Positions 18,547 to 28,109 of a DNA stretch of 64,000 nt are shown piece by piece. The stretch lies in contig NZ_BBUY01000005.1 in assembly GCF_001590865.1 (NCBI RefSeq), positions 1 to 64,000 of the forward strand. Reading direction: 5' to 3'. Each line of letters opens with the position of its first letter. Position 1 is the stretch's first letter. The notes under the pieces are model-generated. The model saw only the letters and a list, made by a program, of their open reading frames with translations. It searched no databases and was not told where the DNA came from. This DNA is from Streptomyces sp. NBRC 110611 (GTDB taxonomy: Bacteria > Actinomycetota > Actinomycetes > Streptomycetales > Streptomycetaceae). The position numbers were made by a program, and so were the translations under genes.

Positions 18547-19665
18547 TCACGCCCGGGGATACCGCGCAAGCCACCCTGGCGAGGACCCGGCAGGCCCGTG
18601 CAGCGCCGCGCCCTGGGGCATCTCCATCGAGAAGTCGTCGGCCAGCTGCAGGATCGTGTCCCGGCCCTCCAGCTCGATCAGCCACTCCGGCGGCAGCGCC
18701 GTCTCGCCGTGCAGGGTGCCCAGCAGGTTGCCGCAGACGGAGCCGGTGGAGTCGCTGTCACCGCTGTGGTTGACGGCGAGCAGCAGACCGTGCCGGAGGT
18801 CCTCGGCGACCAGGGCGCAGTACACGCCGATCGCCAGGGCCTCCTCGGCCGCCCAGCCCCCGCCCAGCGACTCCACCCGGGCGGGCGTCGGCATGCCCTG
18901 CCGTACGGCGCCCAGCGCGCGCTGGAGGGCGTCGGTGGTCTCCTCGTGGCCGGGGCGGGTGGCCAGGTGGGCCAGTGCCGTCTGTACGGCGCTGTCGAGG
19001 TCGTCGCCGCGGGCCAGCGCATGGCTGATCACCGCGAGGGCGCCCGCCGCCAGATAGCCGGTGGGGTGGCCGTGCGTCTGCGCCGCGCATTCGACGGCGA
19101 GCTGGAAGACCAGCTGCGGTTCCCAGCCGACCAGCAGCCCGAACGGCGCGGAGCGCATCACCGCGCCGGAGCCTTTCGAACCGGGGTTCTTGGGCTTGTC
19201 GAGGGTGCCCATCACCTCGTCGCCGAGGCCGGTCAGGCAGTCCCGCCCGGGTGCGCGGCGGGAGTAGAGCCACTCCTGACGGGCCAGCCAGCCGTCCTCC
19301 TTCCTGCGCTCGTCCGGGCCCCAGTCGCGCTGGGTGGCGGCCCAGCGCAGATAGGCGCGGTGGACGTCGCTGGGCGGGTGCCAGGCGCCGGTGTCGCGGC
19401 GGACCTGGGCGCGGATCAGTCCGTCCACGGTGAACAGGCTCATCTGGGTGTCGTCGGTCACCGCACCGCGCCGCCCGTAGGCGGTCACCAGGTCCGTGAC
19501 ACCTTCCTGGCCGTGTGCCGAACGGATCGCGTCGAGTGAGTGGTGCTCGATCCCGGCCCCGAGCGCGTCGCCGATGGCACCGCCGAGCAGACAGCCGCGC
19601 ACCCGGCTGCGGAAGTCCTGTTGTTCCGCGCGCCCCCAGATGGCGCCGCTGCCCGTTGTGCTCAC
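18547..19665 (-). CDS. ADP-ribosylglycohydrolase family protein
   Basis: The 372-residue protein has the DraG/ARH signatures: RGCLLGGAIGDALG near the N-terminus, TDDTQMSLF for the first metal ligands, and NHSGDSDSTGSVCGNLLG for the second set. Members remove ADP-ribose from proteins or small molecules with a di-magnesium centre. Two adjacent GTG codons (19668, 19665) could start it. GGAGG is five bases before the second, which I chose. Repeat copy B begins right after its stop. Confidence 0.92.
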   Translation of the reverse strand: MSTTGSGAIWGRAEQQDFRSRVRGCLLGGAIGDALGAGIEHHSLDAIRSAHGQEGVTDLVTAYGRRGAVTDDTQMSLFTVDGLIRAQVRRDTGAWHPPSDVHRAYLRWAATQRDWGPDERRKEDGWLARQEWLYSRRAPGRDCLTGLGDEVMGTLDKPKNPGSKGSGAVMRSAPFGLLVGWEPQLVFQLAVECAAQTHGHPTGYLAAGALAVISHALARGDDLDSAVQTALAHLATRPGHEETTDALQRALGAVRQGMPTPARVESLGGGWAAEEALAIGVYCALVAEDLRHGLLLAVNHSGDSDSTGSVCGNLLGTLHGETALPPEWLIELEGRDTILQLADDFSMEMPQGAALHGPAGSSPGWLARYPRA

Positions 19666-19903
19666 CACGCCCTCCCGAAGCTCACCCGGTTCCTGGGCCT
19701 CGCCCCCTCGGGCCCCTCGCGCAGCACTGTAATCGACCGGAATTGATCAATTTTTGGCGAGGCGAGTCGGGGTGGGAATGTGAACAGTCACTGGTTAGGC
19801 GGCTTTTGGGCGGAGTGGTACCGGGGCGCCCGGCCTTGAGCCAATCTCCCGGCCGGGCGCCCGTTCGATAATGGCGAGGGCGCCCGCTGGGCATGCTCTC
19901 CCC

Positions 19904-20158
19904 ATGTCCGAGTACGAGTGGGATCGCACCACCATGGCCGTTGTCGCCTCCGCGCTCTCCGGGGACAGCGACGGCGCGGTGGAACTCCTCCGGCCGCTCC
20001 CCCAGCGCGACGTCTGCCATATCGCGGTACGGCTCGCCGCCATGGCCGCCGATGCTCTGATCGTCGCCGCGCAGGACAGCGGGGGTGACCGCGAAGAGGC
20101 GCTGTCGCAGTGGCAGCAGTGCATCCTCCAGCACGAGTCCGAGTACGAGGGCGAGTAG
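19904..20158 (+). CDS. Conserved-looking small acidic protein, unknown
   Basis: This 84-residue soluble protein is mainly helical (ALSGDSDGAVELLRPL, VRLAAMAADALIVAA, EEALSQWQQCILQ) with no signal or membrane segment. The start is taken as the ATG giving MSEYEWDR; no ribosome site is evident there, so the transcript may be leaderless, or the ATG at 19871 may be used. It lies between the ADP-ribosylglycohydrolase and fbiC genes. I do not recognise a domain. Confidence 0.6.
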   Translation: MSEYEWDRTTMAVVASALSGDSDGAVELLRPLPQRDVCHIAVRLAAMAADALIVAAQDSGGDREEALSQWQQCILQHESEYEGE

Positions 20159-20203
20159 CCGCGACGAGGGCGCGAGGGCGCGCCGGTCCGGACGGAGGTG
20201 CCG

Positions 20204-23041
20204 TTACTCCACCACCGGCAGCAGCTCCGGCAGGTGCCCGTCCGACGCGCGGGCGGCGGCCTGGCGCTCTTCGGGGACCGGACCGTAGGTCGTCGTACGG
20301 GGGCGGGCGGGGCGGCCCGCCCGGTCGGCTATGGCGACCAGGTCCTGGATGGATCGGTACGAGCCGTAACTCGACCCCGCCATCCTGGAGATGGTCTCCT
20401 CCATCAGTGTGCCGCCCAGGTCGTTGGCCCCCGAGCGGAGCATCTCGGCCGCGCCCTCCGTGCCCAGTTTGACCCAGCTGGTCTGGATGTTGGTGAGGTG
20501 CGGGTGGAGCAACAGCCGCGCCATGGCCGTCACCGCGCGGTTGTCGCGGATGGTGGGGCCGGGGCGGGCGATACCGGCGAGGTAGACGGGGGCGTTGGTG
20601 TGGATGAACGGCAGAGTGACGAACTCGGTGAAGCCGCCGACATTCTTGGACCGCGCTTCCCGCTGGATGTCGGCCAGCAGCCGGAGGTGGCCGAGCCAGT
20701 GGTGCGGCTGGTCGACATGGCCGTACATCATCGTCGAGGACGAGCGGATCCCCAGCTCGTGAGCGGTCTTGATGACCTCGACCCAGGTGGCGGTGGGGAG
20801 CTTGCCCTTGGTGAGGATCCAGCGGACCTCGTCGTCGAGGATCTCGGCGGCGGTACCGGGAATGGAGTCCAGCCCGGCCGCCTTGGCCTCCGTGAGCCAC
20901 TCGCGGATGGACAGGCCGGTGCGCGCGGCGCCGTTGACGACCTCCATGGGCGAGAAGGCGTGTACATGGATTCCGGGGACGCGCTCCTTCACCGCGCGCG
21001 CGATGTCGAAGTATGCCGTGCCGGGCAGGTCGGGGTGGATGCCGCCCTGCATGCAGACCTCCACCGCGCCCACGTCCCAGGCCTGTTGGGCACGGTCGGC
21101 GACCTGGGAGAGGGAGAGGGTGAAGGCGTCGGCGTCCGTACGGCGCTGGGCGAAGGCGCAGAAACGGCAGCCGGTGTAGCAGACGTTGGTGAAGTTGATG
21201 TTTCTGGTGACGATGTAGGTGATGTCGTCGCCCACGGTGTCACGGCGCAGTGCGTCGGCGATGGCGCACAAGGCGTCCAGGGCGGGCCCGTCCGCGTGCA
21301 GCAGCGTCAGCGCCTGGGCGTCGGTGAGCTCGGTCGGGTCGTCGGCGGCCTGCGACAGGGCCTGCCGTACGTCGGCGTCCATCCGCTCTCCCCGCCCGCC
21401 GCCGGCGGGGACCGGCCCGGCCGCCATCACGGGCGCGGCGGCCTCGCGCAGCGCCTCCCAGTCGCCGTACACCTCGTCGAAGTCGTCCCGGCGGTCGCCG
21501 CTGCGGCCTTCGGTGTCGATGGTGTGGTGCAGGTCCGTACGGCCCGAGGAGTTCAGCGTGAAGGCCTCGTCGGGCTCCTGCCAGGGGCGGCCCACCACGG
21601 GGGCGTCCTCGACGGCCAGCCCCGTCTCCGGGTCGGCGAGCGCGCGTACGTGCGGCAGCATGCGGGGGTCCAGCCAGGGTTCGCCGCGCTGGATGAACTC
21701 CGGGTAGACGGGCAGCCGTTCGCGCAGCTCGAAACCGGCGGCCGCGCAGCGCTCGGTCAGCTCGTCGATCTGCGGCCAGGGGCGCTCGGGGTTGACATGG
21801 TCGAGGGTCAGCGGCGACACCCCGCCCCAGTCGTCGATCCCCGCGGCGATGAGCAGCGCGTACTCGCCGTCCACCAGGTTGGGCGGCGCCTGGAGGCGCG
21901 TCGACGGGCCCATGATGTGCCGGGCCACCGCGATCGTCGCGGCCAGCTCTTCCAGTTCGGCGTCCGGCATACCGCGCATCGCGGTGTCCGGCTTGGCCCG
22001 GAAGTTCTGCATGATCAGCTCTTGGATGCCGTGGTAGGACCGCTGTATCCGGCGCAGCGCGAACAGTGACTCCGCACGCTCCTCGTACGTCTCCCCGATA
22101 CCGATCAGCAGCCCGCTGGTGAACGGGACGTTGGAGCGCCCGACATCCTCCAGGACGCGCAGCCGCACGGCCGGCTCCTTGTCGGGCGAGCCGTGATGCG
22201 GGCCGCCGGGCTCGCTCCACAGGCGCTCGGCGGTCGTCTCGAGCATCATCCCCAGAGACGCGGACACCGGCTTGAGGCGCTGGACGTCCGTCCAGGACAT
22301 CACCCCGGGGTTGAGGTGCGGCAGCAGCCCCGTCTCCTCCAGGACGCGGATGGCCATGGCCCGGACGTACGAGATGGTGTCGTCGTAGCCGTGCGCCGCC
22401 AGCCATTCACGGGCCTCGGGCCAGCGCTCCTCGGGCTTGTCCCCCAGGGTGAACAGGGCTTCCTTGCAGCCCATTTCGGCGCCCCGCCGGGCGATGTCCA
22501 GCACCTCGTCGGGCGACATGAACATCCCGTGACCGGCCCGGCGCAGCTTGCCGGGGACGGTGGCGAAGGTGCAGTAGTGGCACTTGTCCCGGCACAGCCG
22601 CGTCAGGGGGATGAACACGCCCTTCGAGTACGTGATGACGCCGGGGCGGCCGACGGCCTCCAGGCCCGCGTCCCGTACCCGCCCCGCGGAGGCGCACAGG
22701 TCCTCGAGGTCCGCACCGCGGGCCTGCAGCAACACCGCGGCTTCGCCGGCATCCAGCGCCACGCCGTCGCGGGCCCGCCTGAGCGCGCGGCGCATCGCGT
22801 TCGCGGTGGGCCGGGCCGGAGCGGCGGGGCCCACCGGAGAAGCGGCGCTCCCCGGGGAGGCGGGGCTCACCGGGGAGGCGGCGGTCACCGGGGAGGCGGG
22901 AGAGGCCTGGACGGTGGAGCGGTCCTGGGCGGCCTCCTCCCCGCGGGTCCGCCGGCCGGCGTCCCGGCCGGACAGCTGGGCGGTCTTGCGGTCGGTCCCC
23001 CGGTCGAACGCCTGGTCAGATCCCTGCGCACTGGATGTCAT
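20204..23041 (-). CDS. fbiC: FO synthase FbiC (CofG-CofH fusion)
   Basis: This two-domain radical-SAM enzyme makes FO, the deazaflavin precursor of cofactor F420, from tyrosine and a flavin-pathway pyrimidine. The first cluster motif is CRDKCHYC (C150, C154, C157) and the second is CYTGCRFC near residue 620. At 945 residues it exceeds the usual 860 because of an 80-residue N-terminal tail with repeated A-S-P blocks; an internal Met83 would give the normal size. No ribosome site precedes ATG 23041, but a -10-like TATGCT ends six bases upstream, which fits a leaderless mRNA. F420-type oxidoreductases occur later in the window. Confidence 0.95.
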   Translation of the reverse strand: MTSSAQGSDQAFDRGTDRKTAQLSGRDAGRRTRGEEAAQDRSTVQASPASPVTAASPVSPASPGSAASPVGPAAPARPTANAMRRALRRARDGVALDAGEAAVLLQARGADLEDLCASAGRVRDAGLEAVGRPGVITYSKGVFIPLTRLCRDKCHYCTFATVPGKLRRAGHGMFMSPDEVLDIARRGAEMGCKEALFTLGDKPEERWPEAREWLAAHGYDDTISYVRAMAIRVLEETGLLPHLNPGVMSWTDVQRLKPVSASLGMMLETTAERLWSEPGGPHHGSPDKEPAVRLRVLEDVGRSNVPFTSGLLIGIGETYEERAESLFALRRIQRSYHGIQELIMQNFRAKPDTAMRGMPDAELEELAATIAVARHIMGPSTRLQAPPNLVDGEYALLIAAGIDDWGGVSPLTLDHVNPERPWPQIDELTERCAAAGFELRERLPVYPEFIQRGEPWLDPRMLPHVRALADPETGLAVEDAPVVGRPWQEPDEAFTLNSSGRTDLHHTIDTEGRSGDRRDDFDEVYGDWEALREAAAPVMAAGPVPAGGGRGERMDADVRQALSQAADDPTELTDAQALTLLHADGPALDALCAIADALRRDTVGDDITYIVTRNINFTNVCYTGCRFCAFAQRRTDADAFTLSLSQVADRAQQAWDVGAVEVCMQGGIHPDLPGTAYFDIARAVKERVPGIHVHAFSPMEVVNGAARTGLSIREWLTEAKAAGLDSIPGTAAEILDDEVRWILTKGKLPTATWVEVIKTAHELGIRSSSTMMYGHVDQPHHWLGHLRLLADIQREARSKNVGGFTEFVTLPFIHTNAPVYLAGIARPGPTIRDNRAVTAMARLLLHPHLTNIQTSWVKLGTEGAAEMLRSGANDLGGTLMEETISRMAGSSYGSYRSIQDLVAIADRAGRPARPRTTTYGPVPEERQAAARASDGHLPELLPVVE

Positions 23042-23047
23042 TACTCG

Positions 23048-23053
23048 AGCATA
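23048..23053 (-). promoter_or_regulatory. Probable -10 element of leaderless fbiC transcript
   Basis: Read on the minus strand this is TATGCT, ending six bases before the fbiC ATG. That spacing puts the transcription start on or next to the start codon. Confidence 0.45.
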
Positions 23054-23134
23054 CGAGCGCGCACCGACAGCGCCACCGCCGGAAGGCGGGCGGCCGATGT
23101 GCCACTGATCACGACCGCCCGGGACTCTCGGGGA

Positions 23135-23536
23135 TCAGAGACTCGCGAGCAGCTCGTCGGAGTATGTCCGGGTCAGGAACTCCATGCTGTGGCCGTCCGG
23201 GTCGTCGACGTACACCCCGCGGCCGCCGTCGCGGGTGTTGTACTGCTGCGGCTCACGGTGGCGGGGGCCCGCCCAGTACGGCAGACCGCGCTCCTCGATC
23301 CGGGAGAAGATGGCGTCGAACTCGTCCTCGGACACCAGAATCGCGTAGTGCGTGGGGACGAACTCCCGGCCGTCGGCGGCCAGATCCGCGAAGTCGAGCG
23401 TCACCCCGTTGTCGAGCCTGAGGACGGCGAACGGGCCGTAGGCCTTGGGTTCGGGCGCGTCGAGAAGCTCGGCGAGGAAGCGGGCAGAGGCGAAGCGGTC
23501 GGAGCTGAGCACGATCGTGTGGTCGAGGCTGGGCAT
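23135..23536 (-). CDS. VOC (glyoxalase/bleomycin-resistance fold) protein
   Basis: This 133-residue protein has the two beta-alpha-beta-beta-beta modules of the vicinal-oxygen-chelate fold. It opens with LDHTIVLSSDRFASARFLAELL and ends with GGRGVYVDDPDGHSMEFLTRTY, which supplies the typical final Glu ligand. Substrate cannot be told: lyase, dioxygenase and antibiotic-binding roles all occur in this family. AAGGAG is five bases before the ATG. It is transcribed in the same direction as the downstream fbiC gene, with a 93-base gap. Confidence 0.88.
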   Translation of the reverse strand: MPSLDHTIVLSSDRFASARFLAELLDAPEPKAYGPFAVLRLDNGVTLDFADLAADGREFVPTHYAILVSEDEFDAIFSRIEERGLPYWAGPRHREPQQYNTRDGGRGVYVDDPDGHSMEFLTRTYSDELLASL

Positions 23537-23956
23537 GGGATCTCCTTGGTCTCCGTGGGCCCGTGATCAGCGCTGCCGGTGGCCGGCCCGGATTCCTCAG
23601 CCGCCACCGGATCCGCGATGCGCGGGCCCTTCCGTGATCCTGGATCCTGCGGTCCTTCACCGCGATCCTTCACCATCGACGCTACGACGCGGGGCCGGGC
23701 GGGGGATCGGTCTGCGGTACCGACCATGAACGGGAGCGCCGTACGCCCATGGTCCTAGGGCTCCGGCGACAGGCCCTGACGGGGGCTGAACCGGGTGCGA
23801 GGAACAGTTCGCCCCGCCGCCCGGCAGTTATCCACAGACCTTTGTCCACAGGCCTTTTCCTCGCCGCCCCGCCCGCGTACAACTGTCTTCACGCGGCGCG
23901 ACGAACCGACTGCGCAGCGACATCGGACGGACGGCACGAGACATCACGGGGCGGAG
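23537..23956. other. 420-bp divergent intergenic region with two DnaA boxes
   Basis: There is no convincing gene. The first half holds near-repeats of GATCC-type sequence around the VOC promoter. TTATCCACA (23828-23836) and TTGTCCACA (23842-23850) lie in the same orientation, five bases apart; both are perfect DnaA-box sequences. Confidence 0.5.
23828..23850 (+). promoter_or_regulatory. Pair of perfect DnaA boxes
   Basis: TTATCCACA and TTGTCCACA are in tandem, with starts 14 bases apart, between divergent genes. TTGTCCACA is the preferred Streptomyces DnaA box. Confidence 0.5.
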
Positions 23957-25531
23957 ATGAATCGACGCGAGGTGCTGAAATTCTCGGCAGTTGCGGGTAC
24001 GGCGGGCGCGCTTACGCTCGAAGGTGTGAGCTTCGCCGACGCGGTGCCGGCGGGCGGGCGGCAGTCCGGAGGCGAGCCAGCCGAGCAGACCCGCCGGGTG
24101 ACCGGGCATCTGCCCACGGGCGCGCCGGACTTCGTCTACCTACCGGTCGAAGTGCCGCCCGGCGTAAGCGAGATCGCCGTCTCCTACGACTACGACAGAC
24201 CCGCCGTCCCGGACGGCACGGCGGGCAACGCCTGCGACATCGGCATCTTCGACGAACGGGGCACCGGGCTCGGCGGGCAGGGCTTCCGCGGCTGGTCGGG
24301 CGGCGCGCGCACGGAATTCTTCCTCCGGGCCGACGACGCCACCCCCGGCTACCTCCCGGGCCCCGTCAACGCCGGCACCTGGCATATCGCCCTCGGCCCG
24401 TACACGGTCGCACCGCAGGGGCTCTCCTACGAGGTCACCCTCACCCTGCGGTACGGCCCGCCGAGCCGGGCCCCGGCAGCCGTGTACCCGCCCGACCGGG
24501 CGCGAGGCCGCGGCCGCGCCTGGTACCGCGGCGACAGCCACCTCCACTCGGTGCACTCCGACGGCAAGCGCACACCGGCCCGGATCGCGGAGCTGGCCCG
24601 GGCCGCCGGGCTGGACTTCATCACCACCTCCGAGCACAACACCACCTCCTCGCACCGCGCCTGGGAGGGGTTGTGGGGTGACGACCTGCTGATCCTCATG
24701 GGCGAGGAAGTCACCACCCGCAATGGACATGTGCTGGCGATGGGCACCGACCCGGGCGTCTTCATCGACTGGCGCTACCGGGCCCGGGACCACGCCTTCG
24801 GCAGGTTCGCCCGGGCCATCCGACGGGCCGGCGGACTGGTCATCCCGGCGCATCCCCACGCCACCTGCATAGGCTGCAACTGGAAGTTCGGGCTGCACGA
24901 AGCGGATGCGGTGGAGGTGTGGAACGGCCCGTACACCCCCGACGACGAAGTCGCCCTCGCCGAGTGGGACAACACCCTGGCCGCGCACTGCCAAGACAGC
25001 CGGGAACACAAACCTGGCAACTGCCGCGGCCGCGGCCGCGCGGCCTGGCTGCCGGCCGTCGGACACAGCGACGCTCATCGTGGCCCGGACATCATCGGCC
25101 TGCCGCAGACCGTGGTGCTCGCCGACGATCTCTCCCGCCGCGCCCTGCACGACGGCATACGCGCGGGCCGGGTGTGGATCGCGGAGTCCTCGAAGGTCGG
25201 CCTGTCCTTCTCCGTCACCGGTGAGCGCGGCGAGCACGCCGGGATCGGCGAACGCCTGGAGGTGCCCGGCACGACGAAGGTCATGGCCCGGCTCACGGTC
25301 TCCGGCGTTCCCGGCTGCACCGCCTCCTTCCACACCGACCAGGGCCGCCTGCACTCCTCCCCTCTCCCGCCCTCCGGGGAGAGCACGGTCACCTGGCAGA
25401 CCACGCCCGACAACGCCGCGTACATACGCGCGGAGGTCCGCCACCCAACCACTCCCGGCCTGCCGGGCCCCATGGCGGCGATGACCAATCCAGTCTTCCT
25501 GGGGCACCGGGCGGGCGACGAACGGGAGTGA
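23957..25531 (+). CDS. Exported PHP-domain metallohydrolase (CehA/McbA type)
   Basis: This 524-residue protein has a Tat-like start (MNRREVLKFSAVAGTAGAL), an N-terminal beta domain to about residue 190, then a PHP phosphoesterase domain. Metal motifs are GDSHLHSVHSDGKRTP, TTSEHNTTSSH, EEVTTRNGH, IPAHPHATC and GHSDAHRG. Relatives include carbaryl esterase CehA and phosphodiesterases, so ester or phosphoester hydrolysis outside the cell is likely. ATG 23957 follows GGCGGAG almost directly, so the start is not certain. Confidence 0.85.
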   Translation: MNRREVLKFSAVAGTAGALTLEGVSFADAVPAGGRQSGGEPAEQTRRVTGHLPTGAPDFVYLPVEVPPGVSEIAVSYDYDRPAVPDGTAGNACDIGIFDERGTGLGGQGFRGWSGGARTEFFLRADDATPGYLPGPVNAGTWHIALGPYTVAPQGLSYEVTLTLRYGPPSRAPAAVYPPDRARGRGRAWYRGDSHLHSVHSDGKRTPARIAELARAAGLDFITTSEHNTTSSHRAWEGLWGDDLLILMGEEVTTRNGHVLAMGTDPGVFIDWRYRARDHAFGRFARAIRRAGGLVIPAHPHATCIGCNWKFGLHEADAVEVWNGPYTPDDEVALAEWDNTLAAHCQDSREHKPGNCRGRGRAAWLPAVGHSDAHRGPDIIGLPQTVVLADDLSRRALHDGIRAGRVWIAESSKVGLSFSVTGERGEHAGIGERLEVPGTTKVMARLTVSGVPGCTASFHTDQGRLHSSPLPPSGESTVTWQTTPDNAAYIRAEVRHPTTPGLPGPMAAMTNPVFLGHRAGDERE

Positions 25532-25534
25532 CCG

Positions 25535-25563
25535 TGGGGGGGGTGGGTGGGGGCGGGGGGCGG
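25535..25563 (+). repeat. G-tract cluster, possible G-quadruplex
   Basis: Four or more G runs (8, 3, 5 and 6 G) follow directly after the PHP gene stop and precede the stop of a convergent operon. Confidence 0.5.
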
Positions 25564-25597
25564 CCGGAAGGCGTGCCACGCTGGTCCCGCCCTGGAC

Positions 25598-25846
25598 TTA
25601 CGCCGTCGGCGGGGTGCGGTCCGCCGTCGGGTCGGTGAGGGTGGCGTCGAAGTACTGGAACGCCGACAGCTCGTAGACGTTGTGCCGTGTGGCGCCCGCG
25701 TGCTGGAGGCACCACGTCTGGGCGTCGGAGGCGTCGGCGGTGTCCACCGAGTGCTCCGCGCAGATCAGGCACTTACCGAGGTGCCGCACGACCATGCCCG
25801 GCACGGCCGACAGCGTCCATTCCAGGAACCGGTACCGCGCCCTCAT
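25598..25846 (-). CDS. Small DUF7848-like protein
   Basis: This 82-residue protein has CLICAEHS, then W-C-L-Q-H-A-G-A-T-R-H and a downstream aromatic patch (AFQYFDAT). This cysteine-then-WxxxHAGxTxH layout occurs in a very common group of small Streptomyces proteins of unknown role and suggests a metal site. GGAGGG is six bases before the ATG, which overlaps the upstream stop (ATGA). It is the last gene of a four-gene chain. Confidence 0.72.
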   Translation of the reverse strand: MRARYRFLEWTLSAVPGMVVRHLGKCLICAEHSVDTADASDAQTWCLQHAGATRHNVYELSAFQYFDATLTDPTADRTPPTA

Positions 25847-26088
25847 AGCGTGCCCTCCGGACGGTCCGAGGCGTCGCGCTCCGCCGCCCGGATGCCGTCG
25901 ATGCACTGCTGGAGACCATCCAGCATCTCCGCCAGTTCCTCCTCGGTCAGCTCATCCATCCACGCGGTACGGGCCTTGACCTCCGCCCGCCTCCGGTCAA
26001 GATGCCGGTACAACTGCCGGTGCCTCACGTGCCGGTTCCACGCTTGCTCGGCCCGGTCACGTAGCCGGCACCAAGCGCCCGCGCTCAT
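25843..26088 (-). CDS. Small charged helical protein, unknown
   Basis: This 81-residue protein is highly charged: RHRQLYRHLDRRRAEVKARTAWMDELTEEELAEMLDGLQQ, shown here as separate runs RHRQLYRHLDRRRAEVK and MDELTEEELAEMLDGLQQ. It is probably a helical hairpin or coiled coil. The ATG overlaps the stop of the previous gene, and its own stop overlaps the next start. I do not recognise the family. Confidence 0.6.
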   Translation of the reverse strand: MSAGAWCRLRDRAEQAWNRHVRHRQLYRHLDRRRAEVKARTAWMDELTEEELAEMLDGLQQCIDGIRAAERDASDRPEGTL

Positions 26089-26342
26089 GACCCTGCCACC
26101 GGGTGGAGGTAGCGGCGTAGCTCGATGTTGCAGTCGATCACCTTGGACTTGTCCCCGGCGGTGTACGCCTCGGCGCGCTGCCGGACCAGCGCCCCGCAGA
26201 CGTCGCACCCGGCAACCGGTACCGGCTCCGGTACCGGCAGGGGGTCTTTCAGGTGGGCGGGACGGCAGTTGCGCGGCGTCAGGCCGTCACCACCCCATGA
26301 ATCCGGCGCGGCCCGGCGTCGACGCCGTGCACGGCCAGCCAC
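26085..26342 (-). CDS. Small CxxC protein, unknown, start uncertain
   Basis: The protein is up to 85 residues. The informative part is GCDVCGALVRQRAEAYTAG followed by KVIDCNIELRRYLHP; one CxxC plus a later Cys could hold a metal. Starting at GTG 26342 would overlap the previous gene by 64 bases. An alternative CTG at 26282 would overlap that gene's stop as CTGA, matching the one-base coupling seen at the other junctions, and would give 65 residues. Confidence 0.55.
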   Translation of the reverse strand: MAGRARRRRRAAPDSWGGDGLTPRNCRPAHLKDPLPVPEPVPVAGCDVCGALVRQRAEAYTAGDKSKVIDCNIELRRYLHPVAGS

Positions 26343-26593
26343 AGCACCTGGCGCCGCTGACGCTGCGCCCGCCGCTCGCGCCGCTCCTCAGGGGTGAGGA
26401 CGTACGGGCGGATCAGGTACACGTCCTCACCGCGCAGCAGCCCCGGCTGCCGGACGGGTACGCGGGGAGGCGCGAGCATCGGGGCGGCCGCACGGCGCGC
26501 GGCGGGTAGCGCGCCGGTCGATCGATGGCGGCCCCGCGCGGGCAGTAGCACCCGCAACAGCAGTTCGAAGATCCACGCGCTATGTTTGCGCAT
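26279..26593 (-). CDS. Small basic protein, first gene of a four-gene chain
   Basis: This 104-residue protein starts with MRKHSAWIFELLLRVLLP, which may be a membrane-binding helix, followed by an Arg/Pro-rich middle and YLIRPYVLTPEERRERRAQRQRRQ. GGGAGG is 8-9 bases before the ATG. It leads the chain that sits behind an XRE/TPR regulator, a frequent Streptomyces arrangement of unknown purpose. Confidence 0.6.
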   Translation of the reverse strand: MRKHSAWIFELLLRVLLPARGRHRSTGALPAARRAAAPMLAPPRVPVRQPGLLRGEDVYLIRPYVLTPEERRERRAQRQRRQVLWLAVHGVDAGPRRIHGVVTA

Positions 26594-26686
26594 GCTGTCA
26601 ACCTCCCAGGGGTTGGTGGCCATGCCCCCGGGCCGCAGCCACGGTCGCGGGGGTCTTCTGCCCCCGGCATCGTCCCGACATGCGAA

Positions 26687-26722
26687 GGCCGGAACTATCA
26701 GACGTCGCTGATAGCCCCGGCC
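26687..26722. promoter_or_regulatory. Hairpin between regulator and small-gene chain
   Basis: CTATCAG (26695-26701) and CTGATAG (26708-26714) are perfect arms, extended outward by GGCCGG and CCGGCC. It lies 17 bases after the XRE/TPR stop. There is no T run; it could be a terminator, attenuator or operator. Confidence 0.55.
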
Positions 26723-26739
26723 AAGGCTTTACGAAGGCG

Positions 26740-27924
26740 TCACATGCCCAGCCACGAACCATAGTTACTGAAGGTGTCCGGCATTCTGCGTTTGGCTGAC
26801 TCCAGCCCGGCGTAGGTCTCGCGCACCGTAGGGCAGTACCGCGTCTGCTGAGGCGCCACCTTGCGCGCCTTCGACAAGCTCTTGAACGCCGCATCAATGC
26901 GGCCCGTCCACATCTGTGCCCGCGCGACCTCGACGTGGTGGCGTGCCAGTCGGGATGGGGGCCACCCGTCCGGAATCGTGATCTCTTGCGCGGAGTCCAC
27001 AGCCTCGGCGTACAGGTCCAGTTCTGCCAGCACACTCACCCGATGTGCGCAGACATTCGTTGGACCGAACGACATCCAGTGGACTTTCTCCGCTGGTCCG
27101 GTCCGCTCAGCGATGCGCTGAGCCTCGCCGAGGTGGCCCTCTGCTGTGTCCTTGTCCTTCTCGCGGCCCGCCAGCACAGCGGCCCCGAGGTGGAGTTGCC
27201 CGGTGACGACATCGAGCACACGCCCCGGATCGGCTTGCTCCAAGGTGGCCATGCCCAACCGGACCAGCCGCTCACCGGTGCGATAGTCGCCCGCCCGGAG
27301 GTAGGCCAGCGCCCGCATGTACTGGCGCATTCCGCCGAGTACCGGGTCCGAGGCGCGTTGCGCTGCCCAGTCCAGGCGGTCCAACGCCACCGTGCACAAG
27401 TCCGGGAACCCGAGCTTCGTAGTCACGTCATACGCAGTGCGGTACGTACTCGCTAGCAACCGCCAGTGGCGGTCGGCGAGGTTGGTGTGCGCTGCCGTCG
27501 TAGCCTCGTGGATCAGGCCGGGAAGGTCAGCAGCCACCTGCTTGATGTTCGTAGCACGGACCAAGGCACAGAGCTTCTCCGCATGAGCCTCCAACTCCTC
27601 TACCGGGCGTGGGGTCACGTCCGGGTCGGGGCCGAGGTCGTAGATGTTCAGTGCCTCACGAATGGGGTTGATAAGGCCGTCCAGTTGGTCCTGTCGCAGT
27701 TCTTCGAGGTACGGCTGTCCGGTGAGGTCCGTGACCGGCACCGACAGGGCGCGAGCCAATGCGCCGATCACGGAGGGACTCGCGGGCAGGACGCCCTGCT
27801 CCACCTTGGTCAGCGTGCTGTATGAGACGTGCGAGAGATCAGCCAACTCGCGTTGCGTCAACCGGCGGACTTTGCGCGCGTGCGCGATGCGTGCGCCCGT
27901 GTGCTCGTCAGTGTGCGGGGGCAT
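26740..27924 (-). CDS. XRE-family regulator with TPR-like C-terminus
   Basis: This 394-residue protein has a helix-turn-helix at about 10-66 (IAHARKVRRLTQRELADLS, YSTLTKVEQG) and then a 300-residue alpha-helical repeat region (GDYRTGERLVRLGMATLEQA, LYAEAVDSAQEI, IDAAFKSLSKARKV) of TPR type, as in peptide-sensing regulators. GGAG is six bases before the ATG. It is divergent from a DUF397 gene and upstream of the small-gene chain, so it may control both. Confidence 0.88.
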   Translation of the reverse strand: MPPHTDEHTGARIAHARKVRRLTQRELADLSHVSYSTLTKVEQGVLPASPSVIGALARALSVPVTDLTGQPYLEELRQDQLDGLINPIREALNIYDLGPDPDVTPRPVEELEAHAEKLCALVRATNIKQVAADLPGLIHEATTAAHTNLADRHWRLLASTYRTAYDVTTKLGFPDLCTVALDRLDWAAQRASDPVLGGMRQYMRALAYLRAGDYRTGERLVRLGMATLEQADPGRVLDVVTGQLHLGAAVLAGREKDKDTAEGHLGEAQRIAERTGPAEKVHWMSFGPTNVCAHRVSVLAELDLYAEAVDSAQEITIPDGWPPSRLARHHVEVARAQMWTGRIDAAFKSLSKARKVAPQQTRYCPTVRETYAGLESAKRRMPDTFSNYGSWLGM

Positions 27925-27986
27925 ACTGGTCTCCGTTCTGCATCGACACCAGAACGGTACCCCTGGTCAGCCACAGGGGAACGGTG

Positions 27987-28021
27987 ATCGGCCCCCGTCG
28001 CCCGGCGGGGGCCGATGCCGT
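27987..28021. repeat. GC-rich hairpin, first of two flanking the DUF397 gene
   Basis: ATCGGCCCCCG ... CGGGGGCCGAT followed by GCCGT. The same element recurs at 28338-28375 with a different loop. Confidence 0.75.
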
Positions 28022-28109
28022 CAGTACGAAGCGGCGTTGCAGGGAATCTGGGAAACAGCACTCGATGCACAGGCGTCGCGGCGTCTGATCTCTGAGGTAG
28101 CAGGGAGCC

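Noticed and set aside
18456..18773. GTG-led open frame starting TYSPAQR inside the repeat; similar frame near 51450
   Set aside because: It follows the repeat, not a gene: the frames diverge straight after the shared bases, and copy A lacks it.
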